Assembly (NCBI GenBank): GCA_964437445.1
Contig: CAYTGR010000002.1
Span: 86,899-150,898, forward strand
DNA from: CAYTGR01 sp964437445
Lineage (GTDB): Bacteria; Chloroflexota; Anaerolineae; B4-G1; SLSP01
DNA length: 64,000 nt
Reading direction: 5' to 3'
A program made the position numbers and the translations under genes. This document shows, piece by piece, positions 52,813 through 60,721 of the stretch. Below the pieces are notes generated by a model. It was not told the DNA's origin. It saw only the letters and a list, made by a program, of their open reading frames with translations, and searched no databases. Positions within the stretch are counted from its first letter, which is position 1, and each line of letters starts with the position of its first letter.

Positions 52813-54096
52813 ATGAGGGAAGGCATAAGAAAGCTCCAGGCCCTGTACCGCCGCTGGGTGCCGGTGGTGGCCGACCATCCCTGGCGGGCGCTGAGCGTCA
52901 TCGTGGCGCTGGCCTTAGCGGTGCGTCTGGCCTACGTCATCGTCGTCGCCGGTTTGAACAAGCCGCCCGCTTACGACGGGATCGGCTACGACATTGTGGC
53001 GATGACCTTGTTGGAGCAGCACTTCTACGGTGGTTACGCCGGGGTCAGTGCCTTCCGTCCACCGGGCTATCCCTTTTTCCTGGCCGGCGTCTATGCGCTC
53101 TTCGGCCACCAGTATGGGGCCGTCCGGCTGCTCCAGGCGGTGCTGGATGCGCTGACCTGTGCGCTGGTCTACGGCATTGGCGCGCGGCTCTTCAACCGCC
53201 GGGTAGCGCTGCTGGGCGCACTCGGTCTGAGCGTTTACCCGCTCCAGGTCTACATGGTGGGAGAGTTCTATGCCGAAACGGTCTCGTTTTTCACCCAGGC
53301 GGCGGCGCTTTACCTGGCGGTCCTGCTCGTCAAGCGGCGACATTGGGCGCTGCCGCTCGGCGCCGGGCTGTTGATGGCGGCGACCGTCTTGACCCGGCCC
53401 ACGGCGACGCTTTGGATCCCGTTGATGCTGCTGTGGACTTTCCTGCTGATGCCGCTCTCATGGCGGGAGCGGGTGCGCGATACGGTGCTGGTCGGGATCG
53501 GGCTGGCGCTGCTCTTTGGCCCCTGGACGCTGCGCAACTACCTGGTCTTCCACGAATTCATCCCCATCGCCTCGCTGGGCGGGGTGGGGTTCTGGGCCGG
53601 GAACAACCCGCTCTCCGACGGCGGCGGGATGCTCCCCTCGCCGGAGACGTGGGGGCCGGGCGCGCCGGAGCACGGTTGGGACGGCTGGGAGGGGTTGACC
53701 GAGTACGAAAGCGGCCAGCGGTTTATGGAGCGCGGGTTGACCTGGATCAAGGAGAACCCGCTGAAGTTTGTGGCGTTAGTGCCGCGCAAACTATTGCGGC
53801 TCTGGTCGCCGACCGCGTTTGGAGTACAATTTTCGCGGCGGGCCAGCCCGCTGTTGACGGCGGTGGTCTTGCCACCCTACCTGCTGTTCCTGGGGTTGGT
53901 GGCGGCGGGGATGGTGCTGGCCCGGCGCGGCTGGCGCGAGCAGGCCCCGCTCTACGCGCTGATCTTGGGGATCAATGCGCTGGTGGCGTTGACCTATGGG
54001 GCGACGCGCTACGGGATCGGCATGGCCCCGTGCCTCTGCCTGTATGTGGCGGTGGCGTTGGATGCTCTGTTTTGGAACAGAGTAGCGCAACCTTGA
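52813..54096 (+). CDS. Family 39-like membrane glycosyltransferase
   Basis: A 427-residue polytopic protein with PMT_2-type signatures: the acidic first loop KPPAYDGIGYDIVAM and SAFRPPGYPFFLAGVYALFG. There are eight to ten helices. A large loop (NNPLSDGGGMLPSPETWGPG, SGQRFMERGLTWIKENP) lies near residues 265-325, and the C-terminus is short. The ATG at 52813 follows GGGAGGGG. It is the last gene of the plus-strand glycan locus. Confidence 0.8.
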   Translation: MREGIRKLQALYRRWVPVVADHPWRALSVIVALALAVRLAYVIVVAGLNKPPAYDGIGYDIVAMTLLEQHFYGGYAGVSAFRPPGYPFFLAGVYALFGHQYGAVRLLQAVLDALTCALVYGIGARLFNRRVALLGALGLSVYPLQVYMVGEFYAETVSFFTQAAALYLAVLLVKRRHWALPLGAGLLMAATVLTRPTATLWIPLMLLWTFLLMPLSWRERVRDTVLVGIGLALLFGPWTLRNYLVFHEFIPIASLGGVGFWAGNNPLSDGGGMLPSPETWGPGAPEHGWDGWEGLTEYESGQRFMERGLTWIKENPLKFVALVPRKLLRLWSPTAFGVQFSRRASPLLTAVVLPPYLLFLGLVAAGMVLARRGWREQAPLYALILGINALVALTYGATRYGIGMAPCLCLYVAVALDALFWNRVAQP

Positions 54097-54206
54097 GCTG
54101 TGGTTGCCCATCCTGGAAATGCAGGCAACAGGTGACTGCTACCCATTTGGGGGAACTACGCTAAGTTGTAGCGAAGATTATCCAGATTATCAATGTTTAA
54201 TCTCCG

Positions 54207-56060
54207 TTACCGCGCCGTTGGCTGGCGGAGGACCACCGGCAGGTAGAGGGCGCGCCCGTTGGCGATGACCAGTGCGGTGGCGGTCGCCGGGGGGCCGACT
54301 CCATCGGTGAGGGTGGCGGTGTTGGTGATGAGAGCGGTAAGCGCCGTCGTGACCCGCGCGGCGAAAGTCACCGTGTGCCGCTGCCCGGCGGTCAGCGTGC
54401 CGGTCCAGGTGATGCGTGGTCCCGTCACCTGGTAGTGGGCGCCGCCGGTGACGCTCCCGTCCACATAAGCCAGCGTGGGCGGGAGCGGATCGTTGAGGTA
54501 GACCGTGGTGCCGGCGCCCAGCAAGCCAAGAGTGTAGGTCAAGACCTCGTTCAGGCCGGCGCTGCTCCGGCTGGCCTTTTTGGTGAGCTCCGGCGCTGGC
54601 ATCCCCCAGGTCACGGTTAGTGTTGGTTTCCCCTCGGGTATCCAATCGCTGCTGGCGTCGGAAGAGACGAAATACTTGCTGCTGTCAAAGACGGTGTCGG
54701 GGGTGTAGAACGCGACGTTGAGCGGCTGCCCGGCGGCGTAGGCTTCGGCGACGGCCTGCGTGGCGTCCCAGGTGTAGGGGATGCCGGGGAAGTCGGGGCC
54801 GGCGTCGGTGCGCGGGTAGACCCAGCGCGCCGTGAGGTTCTGCGTCGCCAGCGGCGCGTTGTTCCAGGTGATGCCGTTGGGGTTCAGTTCGTTCCAGGGT
54901 TCGCCGACCGCCGAGAGTTGAATGTACGACGGGTCGGATTGGGAGGGGAACGGCCCGGCGTTGCCCCACAGGTGCAGCGTCAGCGTGGCGGAGAGGATGA
55001 TCCGCCCGGGGGGGATACCTTCCAGCCCGAAGCGCAGGTACGATTTGCTCCAGCAGGGGAAATCGCCGATGAGCGACTGGCTGGCGACGAACAGCCCCTC
55101 GCTGCCATAGTTGGTATCGGCCCCGCCGAAAAGCCCGCCTGAGCAGTTGCCGCCCCCACCGACGTAAGCATCGGCCACCGTACTGCTTCCCAATCCCCGG
55201 CGGATCACCGTGGTCCCGACCGGCACGGCGCGCTGGGGCTGGTAGGGCGCGGGCGCGAAGGCGAGCTGGCCCCAGGTGGCCGGCTGGAGCGGCACCAGCC
55301 CTTCCGGCCAGGTCTGCGCCGGTTCCAGGGGGGCCGGTGGGGCGGCGTCCCGGTCATAGAGATAGAGGCCAAAGCCCCAAACGGTGCCGGGGGCCGGCTG
55401 GCTGCTCAGGCCCAAAGACGCAAAGGGGAGGCGGAAGATCGTGGCCCAGCCGGCGTCACAATCATAGTGGGTGGTGGGGCAGGCGCCATTGACATTGGGG
55501 CCGGTGTTAAACCAGCTGCCGGCGACGGTGGCGGTGAACGGGGCTGTCCAGCTCTCGTTCCAGCCGCTACCGGTCCCCCGTCCGCGCCGCTGCCAGAAGG
55601 GGGCCGTGTCGTTGGGCCAGTTGCGCCAGCCGTTGAAGAAGAAGTAATCGTCGGGCTGGGGCGCGGCGGCCCGGTCGCCCGCCGTGTCCAGGTAGAGCGC
55701 GATGCCGTCGTAGCCGCGCGGCTCCTCGGTTGCCATCTCCCACAGGAAATAATCCACCACGGTGATAAAGACGTACAGATACTCAGCGGTGTAGCCCATC
55801 CGCACATCCACGTAGTTGTCATGCGTGGTCGCTCTGCCGAACCAGAAGATCGGCGCAGTCTTGTCGTGTTCCGGCGTCCAGGGGCCGGCGGTGGGCCAGA
55901 CGTTGATGCGGCGCCAGGCAACGGTGGTGGCGGTGGCTGCCGTGGGCGGCGTGACGGGCTGCGCCGTCGCTGGCCAGGCCAGGCTGAGCGCCAGCCCGCC
56001 GATGAGCAGGAGGCGGCGCCAGCCCCGGCTAATCTGAGGCCAAACCCAGGGGCGTTTCAT
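54207..56060 (-). CDS. Exported multidomain protein with DNRLRE-like domain and LPVVLR tail
   Basis: A 617-residue protein with a signal peptide (about 1-33). Residues about 45-250 look like a carbohydrate-binding CBM9-type sandwich (WFGRATTHDNYVDVRMGYTAEYLYVFI). Residues about 275-490 match the DNRLRE pattern (ADAYVGGGGN, YLRFGLEGIPPGRIILSATL, WNELNPNGITWNNAP). Residues about 500-600 resemble a DUF11-type repeat (LTYTLGLLGAGTTVYLNDPLPPTLAYVDGS). The last residues LYLPVVLRQPTAR match a tail shared with three neighbouring exported proteins. There is no C-terminal membrane helix or LPxTG. It is likely a surface or extracellular binding protein. Confidence 0.78.
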   Translation of the reverse strand: MKRPWVWPQISRGWRRLLLIGGLALSLAWPATAQPVTPPTAATATTVAWRRINVWPTAGPWTPEHDKTAPIFWFGRATTHDNYVDVRMGYTAEYLYVFITVVDYFLWEMATEEPRGYDGIALYLDTAGDRAAAPQPDDYFFFNGWRNWPNDTAPFWQRRGRGTGSGWNESWTAPFTATVAGSWFNTGPNVNGACPTTHYDCDAGWATIFRLPFASLGLSSQPAPGTVWGFGLYLYDRDAAPPAPLEPAQTWPEGLVPLQPATWGQLAFAPAPYQPQRAVPVGTTVIRRGLGSSTVADAYVGGGGNCSGGLFGGADTNYGSEGLFVASQSLIGDFPCWSKSYLRFGLEGIPPGRIILSATLTLHLWGNAGPFPSQSDPSYIQLSAVGEPWNELNPNGITWNNAPLATQNLTARWVYPRTDAGPDFPGIPYTWDATQAVAEAYAAGQPLNVAFYTPDTVFDSSKYFVSSDASSDWIPEGKPTLTVTWGMPAPELTKKASRSSAGLNEVLTYTLGLLGAGTTVYLNDPLPPTLAYVDGSVTGGAHYQVTGPRITWTGTLTAGQRHTVTFAARVTTALTALITNTATLTDGVGPPATATALVIANGRALYLPVVLRQPTAR

Positions 56061-56160
56061 GGATTCCTGATCCGTGATTCGTGATCCGTGATTCGTGATC
56101 CGTGATTCGTGATCCGTGATTCGTGATCCGTGATTCGTGATTCGCCATTCGCCATTCGTG
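56060..56160. repeat. Heptamer array (TGATCCG / TGATTCG)
   Basis: About twelve consecutive 7-nt units alternate TGATTCG and TGATCCG. In gene orientation the array ends at the ribosome site (CAGGAATCC) of the gene at 54207-56060. Confidence 0.9.
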
Positions 56161-56172
56161 TATGCGTGCCCG

Positions 56173-59100
56173 CTACTTCTTCAAGATGATGGGCAGGAAG
56201 AGCTCAAAACCCGGCAGCGTAGTCAACGTGCCATCCGCCGAGCAGCTGCGCCCGCCGGCGCTGGTGGAGCAGACGCGGTAATGGTGCAGCGTCCCCGGCC
56301 GCATCCCATTGACCTGCAGCTGGTGGTCGGTGAGCGCGGCCAGCTGCACGAGGCTCTGCCCGTAAGCGGTAGTCGTCCCGAACTCCACCTCGGTACTGGC
56401 CGCGTCGTCGGTCTGCCAGCGGAAGGTCGCGCCGCAGAAAGTGATGTCGGAGACCTGCAAGCCGCTGATCTGCGGCGGGGTGGTATCTATGACGCCGGTG
56501 CTTTCAATCGTCGCCACTAATTTCTGGATGTAGTAGAGGTCGCCCAATCCCCAGGGGCGATCCAGGTAGATCCGCAGCTGTGTGGCGCTGGCGCCCTGCA
56601 CGTAGGCTTTCGCCAGGAAGATGGACCAGGCGGTCTCCGGCGGGTTGAAGCTGGATTCGCCGAGCTCCGCCTGGAGGCCGAGCCGGGTCAGATACCAGAG
56701 GAACATAGCATCGGCGTCGGTGATGTCGTTGAGGTAGGCGGTGGCGGTCAGCCGGTTGGTGTCGGAGAGATAGCGGCCCACCTCCGGGACCAGGCCGAAG
56801 AAAACGGGGGCGCGGAGGCCGGTGTAACGCCGTCGGGGATCAGGGCAGCGGGCATTGGCCGCAGCCAGGAAGGTGTTGAAGTTTTTGCCGCTGGTCATCG
56901 CCTGCACGGCGACCGTTTCGCCCTCACTGGCAGCGGCTGTTTTCCCCAGTTGCCGGGCGATGCGCGCGTAGCCGATCGCGCCGCTGATGCCGGCGTAGGT
57001 ATCCACGTTGCCTTTCTTGCTGTCAAAGAGCGTGTCAATTTCGTTCCAGTGGGATTGCAGGTAGCTCCAGTCACCGGTGTAGCGGGCGTAGGCCCACAGG
57101 CCGTAGAGCGTGCTCAGCGGCGGGACCGGCGGTGGCCAGCAATTGGGGGTGAAGGCCACGGGGTAGGATTCCCGGCGCACCCCCACGGTTTGCCAGTTGT
57201 CGCCCAGTCGCTGCAAAGGCGGATAACGGCTCATCTCGCCAGCCAGGTAGGTGCGGACTTTACTCTGCAACGTCGGCGTCAGGTAGGGGTAGGCAGCGCT
57301 GAGGGTATAGATCAGCTCGCCGGGGTCGAACCAGTAGCTATTGCCCGGTTGACAGATGACCAGGCCGTCGGCGGGGTAGAGCGAGTCGCCGGGGAAAGTC
57401 TGGTGGTCGGTGAACCCGCGCTCCAGCACGAACGGCAACAGATGGGCGTTGGTATCCACAAGGCGCTGGACCTCATAGCTCAGCCGGGCCACCAGATCGG
57501 GGGCGGGATGGGCGACGGGGCGCGTGGGCTCGGTCCAGACGTAGGTGGAGAGCGGCGGGGTGGCGGCTAACGCGGCCGGGAGGAGGGTCAGCGGGGGCGT
57601 GAGCTCAACGGCCGGGGAGCCGGCGAGCTCCGGCCTGGCGGTATCCGCTGCTTCCGTCGTGGCGTGGCCGATGGCGGCCAGGCCTCCCTCTGAGACGCGC
57701 CAGAAGAGCCGCCCGGAGGCAATTACCAGTGGGCGATGGGCGATCCCCTCACCGACCTGCGGGCCGGGGAACGGCCAGGCGGTGGTGAAAAAGGGCAGCG
57801 GCCCCTCACGGATGGGGCACTGGCCGGCGGGATCGGGCGGGGAGGGCGGCGTAGAGGCCGGCGGGCAGGCGTTCCAGTTGTTGGCGACATTGGCGATGGG
57901 GATGAGCGTCCCATTGGTCAGATCAAGCGCGCCGAGCCGTTCCCAGCTGTCTATGTAGAGCAGGTTGCCACCGATGGAGAGCATAGAAGGCTCATCGGAG
58001 GTGGCGCGAAACTGGTAGTTGAACGGGGTGCTGGCGCTGGCGCGCAGGCCGGTGATGTCCAGCGTGCTCAGGTCCATGCGTCCCAGCTCGGCGTCGTAGA
58101 GGCTGGAGACATGCCCGGAGCCGCCGTCGGTCTGGATACCGTGGCGGGCGCGGTAGCGGAGGTAGAGGGCGCCGTCCTTGACGACCGGCGGATCCGGCGC
58201 GTCGCCGTTGCCGAAGGTGTAGAGCACCGGGGCCGGGCCGCGCAGCGCGCCAGTGCTGGCCTCTAACGCGAAGAAAGTCTGTTCAGCCGGGTGCGCGGCG
58301 AGATAGCTGACGATACGGGGGCGGACGGCGGCCCAATCGGCCTCCCAATCCGGATTGAGCGCGCCGGCGGCGTCCATGGCGCTGTCACCGTTGTGCAGCA
58401 GGGTGTGGAAGTAGTAAAGCGATTGAGAACGGTAGATCACGTTATTGCCGGCCACGACCGGCCAGCGCTCGGCCAGCGATTGCCCCTGGAGGCGGGTGCG
58501 CCAGCGCAGCGTCCCGCTGGTAGCCCCCAGCGCGTAGGCGTAGAGGTCCTCTGCGCCCAAGTAGACCGTCTGGCCGTCGGCGCTCAGCGCCGCCGAGGTC
58601 AAAATGGGCGCGTTGACGGTATACTTCCAGACCAGGGCGCCCGTGTTGGCGTTCAGCGCGTAGAAGATCCCGTCGGTGGAGCCAATGTAGACGATATTGT
58701 TGCCCACCACCGGCGCGGTAGCGATCCCGCCGCCGGTGAGATAGGACCAGACCGGCGTACCGGTCGCCGTATCAAAGGCGTGGACGTGGCCGCTGTGCGT
58801 CCCCACATAGACCCGGTTGCCCTGGACGGCGGCGCTATGACGGATGGGCGCGCCGGTATCCTGCACCCAGAGGACGGTGGGGGCGCCGCCGCCGGCATCT
58901 TGATCGGCGTCTAACGCATAGAGCTTGCCGTTGAGCGAGCCGATGAAGAGCCGGTTGGCCGCGACGACCGGCTGGGCGCGGCTGGCTAAGGGGGCTTCGT
59001 TCCAGCGCCAGTAGTAGCGGTAGGGCGGGCGCACCTCTTGTGTACTGGCGCCGGTGTGCTGGGCATCATGTTGCAGCTGCGGCCAATCGGCAGCGTCATC

Positions 59101-59250
59101 CAGCGGTGAAGCCTCGGGGGAAACCGGCCGGGATTCCGGGACGGGTGTCGGTGTGGCACTGGCGGGCTGAAGTGGTGAGCCGGCCCGGCCACCGCCTGTG
59201 ACCAGGCATCCTATCAGTACCAGGAAAGCCCCCCAGCGTGGTAGGTTCAA
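56173..59250 (-). CDS. Large exported PQQ-type propeller protein with helical and Fn3-like domains
   Basis: A 1025-residue protein. The N-terminus ends in a possible lipobox (VLIGC, residue 15). Residues about 50-560 contain PQQ-like propeller repeats (W..NTGA.VW.Y type: TATGTPVWSYLT, NANTGALVWKYTV, GATSGTLRWRTRL). Residues about 590-900 are mostly helical and resemble an alpha/alpha toroid. Residues about 925-1010 form an Fn3/purple-acid-phosphatase N-type domain (SGLQVSDITFCGATFRWQTDD). It ends FELFLPIILKK, the shared tail. PQQ binding is not implied, because such propellers often have no cofactor. The start at 59250 follows AAGGAGG. Confidence 0.75.
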   Translation of the reverse strand: MNLPRWGAFLVLIGCLVTGGGRAGSPLQPASATPTPVPESRPVSPEASPLDDAADWPQLQHDAQHTGASTQEVRPPYRYYWRWNEAPLASRAQPVVAANRLFIGSLNGKLYALDADQDAGGGAPTVLWVQDTGAPIRHSAAVQGNRVYVGTHSGHVHAFDTATGTPVWSYLTGGGIATAPVVGNNIVYIGSTDGIFYALNANTGALVWKYTVNAPILTSAALSADGQTVYLGAEDLYAYALGATSGTLRWRTRLQGQSLAERWPVVAGNNVIYRSQSLYYFHTLLHNGDSAMDAAGALNPDWEADWAAVRPRIVSYLAAHPAEQTFFALEASTGALRGPAPVLYTFGNGDAPDPPVVKDGALYLRYRARHGIQTDGGSGHVSSLYDAELGRMDLSTLDITGLRASASTPFNYQFRATSDEPSMLSIGGNLLYIDSWERLGALDLTNGTLIPIANVANNWNACPPASTPPSPPDPAGQCPIREGPLPFFTTAWPFPGPQVGEGIAHRPLVIASGRLFWRVSEGGLAAIGHATTEAADTARPELAGSPAVELTPPLTLLPAALAATPPLSTYVWTEPTRPVAHPAPDLVARLSYEVQRLVDTNAHLLPFVLERGFTDHQTFPGDSLYPADGLVICQPGNSYWFDPGELIYTLSAAYPYLTPTLQSKVRTYLAGEMSRYPPLQRLGDNWQTVGVRRESYPVAFTPNCWPPPVPPLSTLYGLWAYARYTGDWSYLQSHWNEIDTLFDSKKGNVDTYAGISGAIGYARIARQLGKTAAASEGETVAVQAMTSGKNFNTFLAAANARCPDPRRRYTGLRAPVFFGLVPEVGRYLSDTNRLTATAYLNDITDADAMFLWYLTRLGLQAELGESSFNPPETAWSIFLAKAYVQGASATQLRIYLDRPWGLGDLYYIQKLVATIESTGVIDTTPPQISGLQVSDITFCGATFRWQTDDAASTEVEFGTTTAYGQSLVQLAALTDHQLQVNGMRPGTLHHYRVCSTSAGGRSCSADGTLTTLPGFELFLPIILKK

Positions 59251-59283
59251 CTGAAGACCTCCTTGTCAAAAACGTGAAAAGCT

Positions 59284-59333
59284 TGTAGTGAGGCGCTTTA
59301 GCGCCAGCCCCTGCGCTGAAGCGTGTTATTACA
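59284..59333 (-). repeat. Dispersed three-way-junction element, copy D
   Basis: Read on the minus strand, a 50-nt core is closed by GCTTGTA...TACAAGC (59336-59330 with 59287-59281). It has hairpin 1 CGC-TTCA-GCG and the perfect hairpin 2 GGCGC-TAAA-GCGCC. It lies 33 nt before the start of the gene at 59250 and points toward it. Confidence 0.8.
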
Positions 59334-59354
59334 AGCCTGAAAGTAAGCGCAAGT

Positions 59355-59400
59355 GAATGATGAGCCGTGAGCCGTAGCCATCTGCTCACTGCTCACTATG
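59355..59400. repeat. Degenerate heptamer array (GTGAGCC / TGCTCAC)
   Basis: Units GTGAGCC and TGCTCAC lie between the DUF362 gene stop and element copy D. Confidence 0.55.
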
Positions 59401-59441
59401 CACTCTTACCTGCCTGGTGTGGCTGCGCCTATGGCATTCGT

Positions 59442-60638
59442 TTAGAGGATGATTTTCTGGTAGGTGATGTGGGTGTAGCCGCCGCTGGTCCAGGGGTGCG
59501 CGACATGGTCATAGGTTCCCAGCCCGGCGGCTGCGGCCAGCAGCAGATACTCAGCCGCCTCGTCCCAGGCATAGTAGGCCGGTTCCTCGGCCAGCAGGTC
59601 AAACATCACGCAATCCATGGCGACCGGGTCGGTGGCAAAGAGCAGGCTTTCGGGGAAGCCGCCAAACAGGTTCCAGGGGATGGGGACAGAATTGGTGTTA
59701 TCCTTGCTGCCAAACAGTGCATCACCTAAGATCAGCACGGTTTTGTTGCGGATGTGCGGGTTGAGGTAAATATCCACCAGCGGGTTGTGGTCTGAGCGGT
59801 AGGTGCTGCTGTAGGGATCTACGTAATCGTGCAGCAGGCTGCATTGGTTAATGGAGCCGAAGTGGTGTTTAAACCCCAAGGTGACGCCGGTGATGGAGTG
59901 CGATTTCAGGATCGGCACATTGATCAAATAGGCGGCCTCGGTCACCACACGGGCCAGATACTGCGCCGGGATACCGGGGCGGCTGAAGGAGATCGGCGTG
60001 GGGAAATCGGTATCGCCCACCTCGCAGAAAGTGACGCCGGCAGTGCAGCCATTGCGGAAGTAGGTGGGGATCGGGCGGACGGCGTCAAAGATCACGATGT
60101 CGCTCAGCGCCACGCCGATGGCGGTCAGCCCCTGGATGATGGCGTTGATGGGCTGGTAGAGCGCATCAATGATGTTACCGTTGCCGGAGTTGTTGAAGTT
60201 GATCTTGATGGCGACTTTGCCGGCCGTATAGTTGGGGATCAAGGCGCGCCAGGCGTCGGCGCGGGTAGAAGTACCGGTCAGTGCCATCACCCCCTGGTCT
60301 ACCATGGCCGTGACTACCGACTGGTTGACGTACTGCCAGTAGTAGTTGCTGCTCCCGTTCCAGCTGGTGGCGTCGGTATCGCGGACATGGATGACTTTGG
60401 GTTGGCCTGGGGTGGTGGTCGGGGCCATGTAAGCTTCCACCGTGGCCTGAGCCTGCGCATCCGTGAGCTGACCGGCTTTGTGGGCCTTGATCGCCTGATC
60501 GATCGCGCTCTGGCTGCCGGCCAGCAACGCCGCCAGCGAACGCCGGCTGCGCCACAAGCCGCCACCCACTACCAGGCCCGCGCCGGTCAAGGCCAGCCCT
60601 TTCAAAAAATCCCGACGGCTGAGTTGAGCTCGCTTCAT
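59442..60638 (-). CDS. Tat-exported DUF362 domain protein
   Basis: A 398-residue protein with a twin-arginine signal (SRRDFLKGLALTGAGLVVGGG). The mature part matches the DUF362 pattern (GKVAIKINFNNSG, VAYLINVPILKSHSITGVTLGFKHHFGS-type stretch, FATDPVAMDCVMFDLL). It lacks the ferredoxin-type Cys clusters of some relatives. Function in this family is poorly defined. It does not carry the LP(I/V)VLR tail of its neighbours. The ATG follows GAGGAG, which lies at the end of a heptamer array. Confidence 0.88.
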   Translation of the reverse strand: MKRAQLSRRDFLKGLALTGAGLVVGGGLWRSRRSLAALLAGSQSAIDQAIKAHKAGQLTDAQAQATVEAYMAPTTTPGQPKVIHVRDTDATSWNGSSNYYWQYVNQSVVTAMVDQGVMALTGTSTRADAWRALIPNYTAGKVAIKINFNNSGNGNIIDALYQPINAIIQGLTAIGVALSDIVIFDAVRPIPTYFRNGCTAGVTFCEVGDTDFPTPISFSRPGIPAQYLARVVTEAAYLINVPILKSHSITGVTLGFKHHFGSINQCSLLHDYVDPYSSTYRSDHNPLVDIYLNPHIRNKTVLILGDALFGSKDNTNSVPIPWNLFGGFPESLLFATDPVAMDCVMFDLLAEEPAYYAWDEAAEYLLLAAAAGLGTYDHVAHPWTSGGYTHITYQKIIL

Positions 60639-60644
60639 GGTATC

Positions 60645-60716
60645 TCCTCACGTTTCACGTTTCACGCTTCACGCCTCACGTTTTACGTTTCACGTTTTAC
60701 GTTTCACGCTTCCCCA
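60645..60716. repeat. Heptamer array (CGTGAAA)
   Basis: In gene orientation, about nine units CGTGAAA/CGTAAAA/CGTGAGG run straight into the ribosome site of the DUF362 gene. The same unit is at 16535-16574. Confidence 0.9.
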
Positions 60717-60721
60717 CTTTG

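Noticed and set aside
8789..60716. Heptamer and octamer arrays considered as CRISPR
   Set aside because: Units are contiguous, only 7-8 nt long and have no unique spacers; no cas genes are present.
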